NCBI GenBank assembly: GCA_011620245.1
Contig: WOZN01000214.1
Span: forward strand, 1 to 6,033
Direction: 5' to 3'
DNA: 6,033 bases
DNA from: Acidovorax sp.
GTDB lineage: Bacteria; Pseudomonadota; Gammaproteobacteria; Burkholderiales; Burkholderiaceae_C
The position numbers and the translations under genes are program-made. Below the pieces are notes generated by a model, which worked only from the letters and a program-made list of their open reading frames with translations, did no database searches and was not told the DNA's origin. This document shows, piece after piece, positions 1 through 6,033 of this stretch (position 1 is the first letter of the stretch; each line of letters begins with the position of its first letter).

Positions 1-72
1 TGATTTCATGCGGCCTGGCAAGGGATACAAAGCGGTCAACTGCCGTTTCTAGGTTCAATGCGCAGGCCCGCC

Positions 73-100
73 TTGACAGCTCTGCGAACTCGGCAATACT
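73..100 (+). promoter_or_regulatory. Candidate sigma-70 promoter of mscL
   Basis: A perfect -35 hexamer, TTGACA (73-78), is followed after a 16-base spacer by AATACT (95-100), which matches four of six bases of the -10 consensus. Transcription would start near 107, giving a leader of about 24 bases before the mscL ATG at 131. The -10 box is imperfect, so this is a prediction by pattern only. I see no other feature in the first 130 bases. Confidence 0.5.
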
Positions 101-130
101 TGTGCATTCGCAACCAGCCGAGAAATAACC

Positions 131-559
131 ATGGGCATGATGCAAGAGTTCCGCGAGTTCGCGATCAAGGGCAATGTGATCGACCTGGCCGTTGGCGTGA
201 TCATCGGTGGCGCCTTTGGCAAGATTGTCGATTCGGTGGTTTCCGACCTCATTTTGCCCGTGGTGGGCATGGTGTTTGGCAAGCTGGATTTCTCCAACAT
301 GTTCATCGCACTGGGCGAAGTGCCGGCGGGAACGCCGCTCACACTGGATGCGATCAAAAAAGCGGGCGTTCCCGTGTTCGCCTACGGCAACTTCATCACC
401 GTGGCAGTGAATTTCCTGATCCTTGCATTCATCATCTTTCTGATGGTCAAGCAGATCAACCGCCTCAAGCGCCAAGCGCCCGCAGCGCCGCAAGCCCCTG
501 CCGCACCCGCCGAAGACATCGTGCTGCTGCGCGAGATCCGCGACAGCCTCAGGCGCTAA
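131..559 (+). CDS. mscL: Large-conductance mechanosensitive channel MscL
   Basis: This encodes a 142-residue inner-membrane channel that opens under membrane tension and releases solutes during hypo-osmotic shock. It works as a homopentamer. The N-terminal amphipathic helix ([18 protein letters not shown], residues 5-22) runs into the pore-lining first transmembrane helix (about 16-44) with the Gly/Ala-rich [12 protein letters not shown] stretch. A periplasmic loop follows (about 50-80), then the second transmembrane helix (about 82-107), a basic INRLKRQ segment, a Pro/Ala linker and the C-terminal bundle helix ([12 protein letters not shown], 129-140). The length is close to the 136 residues of E. 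coli MscL, and the extra residues lie mainly in the periplasmic loop. The start at 131 gives the family's usual short N-terminus. The Shine-Dalgarno sequence is weak (GAG about 9 bases upstream). The gene appears monocistronic, with its own promoter and terminator. Confidence 0.97.
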   Translation: MGMMQEFREFAIKGNVIDLAVGVIIGGAFGKIVDSVVSDLILPVVGMVFGKLDFSNMFIALGEVPAGTPLTLDAIKKAGVPVFAYGNFITVAVNFLILAFIIFLMVKQINRLKRQAPAAPQAPAAPAEDIVLLREIRDSLRR

Positions 560-633
560 GAACATGCTTGCGATCTAAACTATCTGCATCGGCGCGCAAT
601 ACCCGCAATACCATTACTGCGCCACCATTGCCC

Positions 634-663
634 ACGCTCTCTGCGGCTGCAGAGGGCGTTTTC
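634..663 (+). terminator. Rho-independent terminator of mscL
   Basis: A stem of 10 base pairs (635-644 with 649-658, one G.T pair) closes a four-base loop and is followed directly by TTTT (659-662). An extra A-T pair (634/659) can extend the stem. This is a standard intrinsic terminator for + strand transcription leaving mscL. The hairpin also lies just past the pdxA stop codon on the other strand. There it has no T-run, so any effect on pdxA would be weaker. Confidence 0.85.
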
Positions 664-1690
664 ATTGGGCCATCTGGCGTGCCACGCGCACCGCTTCCAC
701 CAGGCTTGCCGCGTCGGCCACGCCCTGGCCGGCGATGTCAAATGCGGTGCCGTGGTCGGGGCTGGTGCGCACCAGCGGCAGGCCCAGCGTCACATTCACC
801 CCCTTGTCCACGCCCAGGTATTTCACGGGGATCAGCCCCTGGTCGTGGTACATGGCCAGCACCACATCAAACTCCCCGGCACGCTGCGCAGTGTGGCGCG
901 CGCGCATGAACACCGTGTCGGGCGCAAACGGGCCGTGCACATCCATGCCGAGCGTGCGCGCATCGGCCACGGCCGGCGCGATGCATTCAATTTCTTCGCG
1001 GCCGAACAGGCCCCCCTCGCCAGCGTGCGGATTGAGGCCCGCCACTGCTATGCGCGGCACGCGCCCCAGGCTTCGCAGCAACGCGGCGTGGGTGATCTGC
1101 AGCGTCTGCAGGACGTTGTCCCGCGTCACTGCGGCAATGGCGTCGCGCAGCGATAGGTGGATGCTGACCAGCACCGTGCGCAGCTCATCACTGGCCAGCA
1201 TCATGCGCACCGGCATGGCGGCCAGCGGCACGCCCCGATGGGCCGCTGCCTCGGCCTGCAGCAATTCTGTGTGACCGGGAAAGGCCACCCCGGCGGCAGA
1301 CAGCGCCTCCTTGTGCAGCGGCGCGGTCACCAGGGCCGCAATGCTGCCGCGCAGGGCGGCGCGCGCTGCCCATACCACGCAGTCGGCTGCCGCACGGCCG
1401 GCCGCGGCATTTACCTGGCCCCACGGCACGGGGCCGGGTATGCCCGGCAGTTGCAAAACCGGCATGCAGCGTGGTGGCGCCTGCCATGCGTCATCGGGCG
1501 ATGCGATCAACGCCACCGGCAGCTGCGGCACACCGGGGCGCACGATGCACTGCGCGGCACGGCGCAGGGTTGCCAGATTGCCCACCACAAAGCAGCCGCG
1601 CAGAATGTCGGGTTCGTCACGAAAGGCCTTGGCCACGATCTCGGGGCCGATGCCGGCGGGGTCACCTTGGGTGATGGCGATGGCTTGCAT
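662..1690 (-). CDS. pdxA: 4-hydroxythreonine-4-phosphate dehydrogenase PdxA
   Basis: PdxA oxidises 4-phosphooxy-L-threonine with NAD(P)+. The product decarboxylates to 3-amino-1-hydroxyacetone phosphate, which PdxJ uses to make pyridoxine 5'-phosphate (vitamin B6 pathway, cytoplasmic homodimer). The protein has 342 residues against 329 in E. coli. It opens with the family signature ITQGDPAGIGPEI (6-18), followed by TAPLHKEAL (122-130) and FPGHTELL (137-144). The three divalent-metal histidines correspond to H178 (SIHLSLRDA), H222 (NPHAGEGG) and H282 (YHDQG), so the active site looks intact. I chose the ATG at 1690 because the family N-terminus begins there. The reading frame stays open to 1771, but the added residues run through a palindromic repeat and are unlike the family. 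No good Shine-Dalgarno sequence precedes it. It may be co-transcribed with the Nif3-family gene 96 bp upstream. Confidence 0.96.
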   Translation of the reverse strand: MQAIAITQGDPAGIGPEIVAKAFRDEPDILRGCFVVGNLATLRRAAQCIVRPGVPQLPVALIASPDDAWQAPPRCMPVLQLPGIPGPVPWGQVNAAAGRAAADCVVWAARAALRGSIAALVTAPLHKEALSAAGVAFPGHTELLQAEAAAHRGVPLAAMPVRMMLASDELRTVLVSIHLSLRDAIAAVTRDNVLQTLQITHAALLRSLGRVPRIAVAGLNPHAGEGGLFGREEIECIAPAVADARTLGMDVHGPFAPDTVFMRARHTAQRAGEFDVVLAMYHDQGLIPVKYLGVDKGVNVTLGLPLVRTSPDHGTAFDIAGQGVADAASLVEAVRVARQMAQ

Positions 1691-1714
1691 GATGATTTTT
1701 GGGTCAAATCGGCC

Positions 1715-1748
1715 GGTAGCGCTTATGTATAAAGCGCTACCAGCTATT
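1715..1748. repeat. Palindromic intergenic repeat, copy 1 (partial)
   Basis: A perfect 10-bp inverted repeat, GGTAGCGCTT (1715-1724) and AAGCGCTACC (1732-1741), encloses a seven-base loop. It is followed by AGCTATT (1742-1748). The segment 1732-1748, read on the - strand, matches 15 of 17 bases of 3880-3896, which marks it as the same family as the repeat downstream of the protease gene. The outer AGCTATT arm is present on one side only, so this copy seems truncated. It lies in the 96-bp gap between the Nif3-family gene and pdxA, in a markedly AT-rich patch (1725-1771) unlike the surrounding GC-rich DNA. If the two genes share a transcript, it would form a hairpin in the pdxA leader. Confidence 0.75.
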
Positions 1749-1786
1749 AAATATATAGCAAATATAAGCAAGGCACCACGCGCTGC

Positions 1787-2536
1787 TCATGCCGGATTGT
1801 CAATCTCGATGAAGTGGTGCTCCACTCCCAGTTGCTGCGCAACCCAAGCGGCAGCGGCGGGTGCGCCATAGCGCTCGGTGGCATGGTGCCCGGCCGCAAT
1901 GAAGGCCACGCCCATTTCCCTGGCCAGGTGGGCCTGGGGCTCCGAGATTTCGCCGGTGACGAAGGCATCGGCCCCGGCGGCAATGGCCGGTTCGAAATAG
2001 CCCTGCGCCCCGCCCGTGCACCAGGCCACGCGCTCGATGGGCCGCGCCGCCGGCTGCACCAGCGTCACGGGGCGGCCCAGCGCCTTGGCCACATGGTCTG
2101 CCAGCGCCTGCGCGCCATCAAACCTGGCCGGCCCGGCAAAGCCCAGGTCCTGCTCGCCAAAGCGCTGGTCAGCCGTCCAGCCCAGCACCCGCCCCAGCTG
2201 CGCGTTATTGCCCAGGTCGGGGTGCGCATCGAGCGGCAGATGGTAGGCAAACAGGTTGATGTCGTGCGCCAGCAGCAGGCGCAAACGCTCCTTCATCCAG
2301 CCCGTGACGCGGCCGTCCTGTCCGCGCCAGAACAGGCCGTGGTGCACAAAGATGGCGTCGGCCCGGCGGGCAATGGCGGCCTCGATCAGCGCCCGGCTGG
2401 CCGTCACGCCGCTCACGATGCAGGCGATGTCGATCTTGCCTTCGACCTGCAGACCATTGGGACCGTAGTCCTTGAAACGCTCGGGTTGCAGCAGTGCATC
2501 AAAAGCCTGCTGCAGTTGTTGGCGGGAAATGCGCAT
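1787..2536 (-). CDS. Nif3/YbgI-family (DUF34) dinuclear metal-binding protein
   Basis: This encodes a 249-residue member of the Nif3/DUF34 family, homologous to E. coli YbgI (about 247 residues). Family members form toroidal hexamers with a two-metal site in each subunit. The biochemical role is not settled, and the name 'GTP cyclohydrolase 1 type 2' given to some members is poorly supported. The metal ligands known from the family are all present: H65 and H66 (FVHHGLFW), D103 (LDAHPDLGNN), and H217 and E221 (AAGHHATER). The N-terminal DYGPNGLQVEG (23-33), the TGEISEPQ segment (194-201) and the closing HHFIEIDNPA are also typical. I chose the ATG at 2536 because MRISRQQLQQAFDALL is the expected start. 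The frame stays open to 2704, but those codons run through the divergent spacer and into the start of the protease gene. No Shine-Dalgarno sequence precedes the start, and a leaderless transcript is possible. Confidence 0.95.
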   Translation of the reverse strand: MRISRQQLQQAFDALLQPERFKDYGPNGLQVEGKIDIACIVSGVTASRALIEAAIARRADAIFVHHGLFWRGQDGRVTGWMKERLRLLLAHDINLFAYHLPLDAHPDLGNNAQLGRVLGWTADQRFGEQDLGFAGPARFDGAQALADHVAKALGRPVTLVQPAARPIERVAWCTGGAQGYFEPAIAAGADAFVTGEISEPQAHLAREMGVAFIAAGHHATERYGAPAAAAWVAQQLGVEHHFIEIDNPA

Positions 2537-2542
2537 GGGCCT

Positions 2543-2548
2543 ATTGTC
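2543..2548 (-). promoter_or_regulatory. Candidate -10 box for the Nif3-family gene
   Basis: Read on the - strand, GACAAT ends six bases before the ATG at 2536. Transcription normally starts about 6-8 bases after the -10 box, which would place the first base of the message at or next to the start codon. No convincing -35 hexamer is seen 16-18 bases upstream. The call rests on the box, its position and the missing ribosome-binding site. Confidence 0.35.
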
Positions 2549-2585
2549 GCGCGTGGGAGTGGCCCCATCTGTGGCGGGCTTGGGG

Positions 2586-2591
2586 GACAAT
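2586..2591 (+). promoter_or_regulatory. Candidate -10 box for the HtrA/DegS-like gene
   Basis: GACAAT on the + strand mirrors the box at 2543-2548 on the other strand, with 37 bases between the two. A start near 2598 would leave a leader of about 70 bases before the ATG at 2667. No good -35 hexamer is visible. The box overlaps the first of two TGGCGCCA palindromes. Confidence 0.3.
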
Positions 2592-2614
2592 GGCGCCAGC
2601 CTGCAATGGCGCCA
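2589..2614. repeat. Twin AATGGCGCCA direct repeat in the divergent spacer
   Basis: The 10-mer AATGGCGCCA occurs at 2589-2598 and again at 2605-2614, exactly 16 bases apart. Each copy contains the self-complementary octamer TGGCGCCA. The pair lies just downstream of the candidate -10 box for the protease gene, inside the 130-bp spacer between two divergent genes. It has the form of a double operator, but no known regulator is recognised, and GGCGCC words are common in GC-rich DNA. Confidence 0.45.
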
Positions 2615-2666
2615 TGCCCAGCGCTGTGTGCCGCCTTTTTCCTTGTTAGCCAACCCTTCCCTTTCC

Positions 2667-3812
<1,146 letters not shown>

Positions 3813-3877
3813 TGCAGCGCTGACGCATGGATGGTCATCCGTGGGTTTGCACTGCCGCCCCCTCTGATGCTCCCGAA

Positions 3878-3922
3878 AAAATAGCTTCTAGCGCTTGCTG
3901 GGTATGCGTTGGAAGCTATTTT
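3878..3922. terminator. Palindromic repeat copy 2, likely bidirectional terminator
   Basis: The arms AAAATAGCTTC (3878-3888) and GAAGCTATTTT (3912-3922) pair perfectly. Pairing can extend inward to 3894/3906, giving 17 pairs including two G.T, with an 11-base loop. On the + strand the stem is followed by TTTGTTT-like sequence (3919-3926). On the - strand it ends in a run of six T (complement of 3876-3881). It sits between the convergent ends of the protease gene (3812) and tatC (3959), where it could stop transcripts from both sides. It shares its core with the repeat at 1715-1748, so it is a dispersed repeat as well as a terminator candidate. The rest of this 146-bp gap shows nothing else. 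Confidence 0.75.
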
Positions 3923-3958
3923 GTTTCAGACCCGCGCCGGCATCCGATCCCGCGGTGA

Positions 3959-4756
3959 TCAGGAGGACGAAGAAGCCGCCTCTTCGGTGTCCTCGGGCGC
4001 CTTGGTGTGCCTGATGAAGATCTGGGCCGCCCAGATGCCGACTTCATAGAGCAGGCACATCGGAATGGCCAATGCCAGTTGGGATACCACATCCGGGGGC
4101 GTGACCACGGCCGCGGTGATGAACGCGCTCACGATGAAATAACCCCGAAAGCTCTTGAGTTTTTCCACGCTCACAATGTTCATGCGGGCCAGGACAACCA
4201 CCGCGATGGGCACCTCGAATGCCATGCCAAACGCCAGGAACATGGTCAGCACGAAGCTGAGGTAGGCCTCGATGTCTGGCGCCGCCGTGATGCTCTTGGG
4301 CGCAAAGCCCTGAATGAAGCTGAACACCTGCCCAAATACAAAAAAGTAGCAAAAAGCCACTCCGATGAAGAACAGCACCGTGCTTGACACCACCAGGGGC
4401 AGCACCAGCTTTTTCTCGTGCGAATACAGCCCGGGTGCCACAAAGGCCCAGACCTGCCACAGAACAAAAGGCAGCGCCAGCAAAAAGGCCGACATCAGCA
4501 ATATCTTGAGCGGCACCATGAAGGGCGAGATCACCGAGGTGGCGATCAGCGTGGCACCCTTGGGCAGATGGGCCACCAGCGGCGCCGCCAGAAAGTCGTA
4601 GAGCGCGCCAGGGCCGGGAAAGAAAAACAGCAGCGCAGCCGCCACACCGATGGCGATGATGGCCTTGACCAGGCGATCGCGCAGTTCCATGAGGTGCTGC
4701 ACAAACGGCTGCTCGGTGCCGGCCAGTTCGTCGTCTTTGGAGGGGGTTTCGGACAT
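3959..4756 (-). CDS. tatC: Sec-independent protein translocase subunit TatC
   Basis: TatC is the core of the twin-arginine translocase receptor in the inner membrane and binds the RR motif of signal peptides together with TatB. The protein has 265 residues with six predicted membrane helices (about 30-48, 77-100, 114-138, 162-187, 197-215 and 218-237). The conserved cytoplasmic HLMELRDRL motif (21-29) contains E24 and R26. LYSHEKKLVLP (110-120) contains E114. These correspond to E15, R17 and E103 of E. coli TatC, which are important for signal-peptide recognition. The C-terminal tail is short, acidic and ends in four serines. It lies 53 bp after tatB in the same operon, with a hairpin in the gap and no clear Shine-Dalgarno sequence. 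Its 3' end converges on the protease gene across a palindromic terminator. Confidence 0.97.
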   Translation of the reverse strand: MSETPSKDDELAGTEQPFVQHLMELRDRLVKAIIAIGVAAALLFFFPGPGALYDFLAAPLVAHLPKGATLIATSVISPFMVPLKILLMSAFLLALPFVLWQVWAFVAPGLYSHEKKLVLPLVVSSTVLFFIGVAFCYFFVFGQVFSFIQGFAPKSITAAPDIEAYLSFVLTMFLAFGMAFEVPIAVVVLARMNIVSVEKLKSFRGYFIVSAFITAAVVTPPDVVSQLALAIPMCLLYEVGIWAAQIFIRHTKAPEDTEEAASSSS

Positions 4757-4788
4757 GTTGGAGTTTCGCGGGCGTCAGCAACGACCCC

Positions 4789-4808
4789 GCTGCGCGGCAG
4801 GGCGCAGC
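4789..4808 (-). other. Hairpin between tatB and tatC
   Basis: GCTGCGC (4789-4795) and GCGCAGC (4802-4808) form a perfect 7-bp GC-rich stem with a six-base loop. It begins one base after the tatB stop codon in the direction of transcription. No T-run follows, so it is not an ordinary intrinsic terminator. It could slow ribosomes or polymerase, or protect the upstream tatAB message from 3' decay. The function is inferred only. Confidence 0.45.
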
Positions 4809-4809
4809 A

Positions 4810-5271
4810 TCAATGGAATTTCTGTGGCCGGTAGCGTGCAACGCGCGCCGCGCCCGACAGGGCCTTGGTACGCATGCCGCTGCGCGCCTTGTACCACTGG
4901 GGCACGGCGCCCTTTTTCAGGCGCCAGTTCTTGCCCGGATGCCTGTAGGCCGGCACCACGGCGAACGAATCCTGCAGCCCGGCACTGGCCATGCCAGTGG
5001 CCTGCGCCAAGTCCTTTTCGAATTCACTGGCACTGGTCTGGACGGATTGCTCCACATCCCGCGCCGCGCTTTCGACCGTGTCCTTCATCTTCTTGAGCTC
5101 ATCGAGCTCCATGGACCGGCTCACCTCGGACTTCACGTCCGCCACATAGCGCTGCGCCTTGCCCAGCAAGGCGCCCACCGTGCGGGCAACGCGGGGCAGC
5201 TTTTCGGGCCCGATGACAATGAGTGCCACCACGCCGATCAGCGCCATCTTGGACAGGCCAATATCAATCAT
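4810..5271 (-). CDS. tatB: Sec-independent protein translocase subunit TatB
   Basis: TatB pairs with TatC to form the receptor for twin-arginine signal peptides. The protein has 153 residues. It begins MIDIGLSKM, followed by one membrane helix (about 6-20), the conserved hinge GPEKLP (21-26; P22 and E23 match the family's Gly-Pro hinge) and a long charged amphipathic region with coiled-coil character (about 30-90). The gene is read between tatA (20 bp upstream) and tatC (53 bp downstream), which supports TatB rather than a second TatA. The last 43 residues or so (from [10 protein letters not shown], 111 on) are strongly basic and rich in aromatic residues, whereas the tail of TatB is usually variable and disordered. 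No Shine-Dalgarno sequence is seen before the ATG. Instead a 10-bp GC palindrome (5276-5285) sits directly upstream. Confidence 0.95.
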   Translation of the reverse strand: MIDIGLSKMALIGVVALIVIGPEKLPRVARTVGALLGKAQRYVADVKSEVSRSMELDELKKMKDTVESAARDVEQSVQTSASEFEKDLAQATGMASAGLQDSFAVVPAYRHPGKNWRLKKGAVPQWYKARSGMRTKALSGAARVARYRPQKFH

Positions 5272-5291
5272 GGAAGCGCCGGCGCCCGAGC

Positions 5292-5534
5292 TCAGCTCTT
5301 TTGCTTGGCTTCAACATCGATGGTGGTCTTGTCGGCGGCGGCCTGGTTGGCCACCTGACCGGCGGGGGGGGTGGCAGCGTTGGTGTCGGGCGAGGAGCCG
5401 TCCTTCATGCCGTCCTTGAAGCCCTTGACGGCGCCCCCCAGGTCAGAACCCATGTTCTTGAGTTTCTTGGTGCCAAACACCATCACAACGATCAGCAGCA
5501 CGATCAGCCAGTGCCAGATGGAAAAAGAGCCCAT
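5292..5534 (-). CDS. tatA: Sec-independent protein translocase subunit TatA
   Basis: TatA is the small inner-membrane protein that polymerises around a loaded TatBC receptor to let folded proteins cross. The protein has 80 residues: [10 protein letters not shown] leads into a single membrane helix (about 4-20), then the F20-G21 hinge and the [12 protein letters not shown] amphipathic helix (22-33), [11 protein letters not shown] (33-43) and a polar, unstructured tail. The FGTKKL hinge and the lack of a GPxxLP motif separate it from TatB. It has a strong ribosome-binding site, AGGAGA, six bases before the ATG, unlike tatB and tatC. It is the first tat gene in the cluster, 89 bp after the HIT gene, and a possible promoter lies in that gap. 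Confidence 0.97.
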   Translation of the reverse strand: MGSFSIWHWLIVLLIVVMVFGTKKLKNMGSDLGGAVKGFKDGMKDGSSPDTNAATPPAGQVANQAAADKTTIDVEAKQKS

Positions 5535-5540
5535 GGAATA

Positions 5541-5546
5541 TCTCCT
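5541..5546 (-). promoter_or_regulatory. Ribosome-binding site of tatA
   Basis: AGGAGA on the - strand ends six bases before the tatA ATG (5534). It is the only strong Shine-Dalgarno sequence found before any gene in this window and fixes the tatA start. Confidence 0.8.
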
Positions 5547-5560
5547 GACGAATTGGAATC

Positions 5561-5591
5561 ATTTTAGACGGGGGCCGTGACAGGAGTTCAA
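5561..5591 (-). promoter_or_regulatory. Possible internal promoter upstream of tatA
   Basis: On the - strand, TTGAAC (5586-5591) and TAAAAT (5561-5566; five of six bases of the -10 consensus) are separated by 19 bases, slightly longer than optimal. The start would fall near 5554, about 20 bases before the tatA ATG and upstream of its ribosome-binding site. Such a promoter would let tatABC be transcribed independently of the HIT gene. Confidence 0.35.
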
Positions 5592-5608
5592 AACCCCTGC
5601 GCGGCCCC
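5571..5608. other. GC-rich inverted repeat between the HIT gene and tatA
   Basis: GGGGCCG (5571-5577) and CGGCCCC (5602-5608) form a perfect 7-bp outer stem. A further CAGG/CCTG pairing (5581-5584 with 5596-5599) lies inside a small internal loop. No T-run follows on the - strand, so it is not a clear terminator. It overlaps the -35 element and spacer of the possible tatA promoter. It could be an RNA structure in a HIT-tat read-through transcript. Confidence 0.45.
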
Positions 5609-5623
5609 AGGGGACAAAGGCAT

Positions 5624-5980
5624 TCAACCCTTGAGCCAGGGACGGGGACCGCCGATCACATGCATATGCAGATGGTGGATCTCCTGCCCGCCTTCAAGCC
5701 CCGTGTTCACCACTATGCGAAAACCACCATCCGGATACGGGTTGCAGCCTTGCTCTGTCGCCAGGCGCGGCGCCAGTACCATCATGCGGCCCAGAAGGGC
5801 TGCGTGCCCGGGCGTCACCTGGGCCATGGAGGGGATATGCAGCTTGGGCACCATCAGAAAATGCACAGGCGCCCAGGGATGAATGTCATGGAAGGCGAAG
5901 ATTTCCTCGTCTTCATAGACCTTCTTCGAAGGAATCTGGCCTGCGATGATTTTGCAGAAAAGGCAGTTCGGATCGTGCAT
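5624..5980 (-). CDS. hinT: HIT-family (HINT branch) nucleotide hydrolase
   Basis: This encodes a 118-residue histidine-triad protein of the HINT branch, small dimeric cytoplasmic enzymes that hydrolyse purine nucleoside phosphoramidates. The signature H-x-H-x-H lies at H103, H105 and H107 (HHLHMHVIGG), with H105 the expected nucleophile. The conserved FHDIHPWAPVHFLMVPK core (30-46) and GGQEIHH (97-103) support the assignment. C6 and C9 form a CxxC pair found in many bacterial members, where it helps bind zinc. The ATG at 5980 gives the family's normal MHDPNCLFCKII start. An upstream ATG in frame at 6019 would add 13 unlike residues. It precedes tatA on the same strand by 89 bp. The link to Tat is by position only, and no functional tie is evident. 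Confidence 0.93.
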   Translation of the reverse strand: MHDPNCLFCKIIAGQIPSKKVYEDEEIFAFHDIHPWAPVHFLMVPKLHIPSMAQVTPGHAALLGRMMVLAPRLATEQGCNPYPDGGFRIVVNTGLEGGQEIHHLHMHVIGGPRPWLKG

Positions 5981-6033
5981 GGTAAAAAAAGAAAGCTTGC
6001 CCAGTACCCAAAGGCACATTGGCAGTTACACAT

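Noticed and set aside
58..909. A 283-codon open frame on the + strand spanning mscL and running into pdxA
   Set aside because: It is a frame shadow of mscL that crosses a strong terminator and continues antisense to pdxA. The residue pattern is not protein-like.
1691..1771. N-terminal extension of PdxA by 27 residues from an upstream ATG
   Set aside because: The extra codons run through the palindromic repeat and AT-rich gap, and the known family N-terminus begins at 1690.
2472..2666. 65-residue N-terminal extension of the protease
   Set aside because: It would overlap the divergent Nif3-family gene, is rich in Cys and Ser, and would bury the membrane anchor. The ATG at 2667 begins directly before the hydrophobic segment.
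4044..4841. A 265-codon open frame on the - strand overlapping tatC in another frame
   Set aside because: tatC occupies the same strand with clear motifs in its own frame. The alternative reads as low-complexity His, Arg, Gly and Ala sequence and extends into the tatB end.
5981..6033. Possible end of another - strand gene upstream of the HIT gene (a TAA at 6026-6028)
   Set aside because: Only a few codons would be inside the window, too few to tell a real reading frame from chance.

Overview
The window is a compact stretch of a GC-rich bacterial chromosome. It looks like a betaproteobacterium of the order Burkholderiales, most likely family Comamonadaceae (Acidovorax-like). This rests on codon and base composition, on the HIT protein-tatA-tatB-tatC gene order beside an HtrA-type protease and a Nif3-family gene, and on two copies of a short AGCGCTT/AAGCGCT palindromic repeat that I associate, from memory, with this family. 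No mobile element, phage gene, CRISPR array, tRNA or rRNA is visible. I see no previously undescribed multi-gene system. All eight genes belong to known families and appear intact.

Layout from left to right. mscL (mechanosensitive channel, + strand) has a plausible promoter and a textbook hairpin-plus-T-run terminator. The terminator's T-run touches the stop codon of the convergent pdxA gene (- strand, vitamin B6 synthesis). Upstream of pdxA, also on the - strand, is a Nif3/DUF34 metal-binding protein gene. The 96 bp between them carries the first palindromic repeat copy. The Nif3-family gene is divergent from a membrane-anchored, single-PDZ HtrA/DegS-type serine protease gene (+ strand). The 130-bp divergent spacer holds two opposed GACAAT boxes and a twin 8-bp palindrome. 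The protease gene converges on tatC. The second palindromic repeat sits in that convergent gap and is well built to act as a terminator in both directions.

The right third is a - strand cluster read HIT protein, tatA, tatB, tatC. TatA, TatB and TatC together form the twin-arginine translocase, which moves folded proteins across the inner membrane. TatC and TatB make the signal-peptide receptor and TatA forms the transport element. Only tatA has a strong Shine-Dalgarno sequence, and a hairpin lies between tatB and tatC. Both would fit TatA being made in excess. Themes shared across the window are envelope homeostasis (MscL, the HtrA/DegS-like protease, Tat) and housekeeping metabolism (PdxA, Nif3 family, HIT), but there is no evidence that the whole window is one functional unit.

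No gene-free stretch exceeds 300 bp. The longest spacers are 1-130, 2537-2666 and 3813-3958, and each is described below. Positions 5981-6033, upstream of the HIT gene, hold nothing I can assign.
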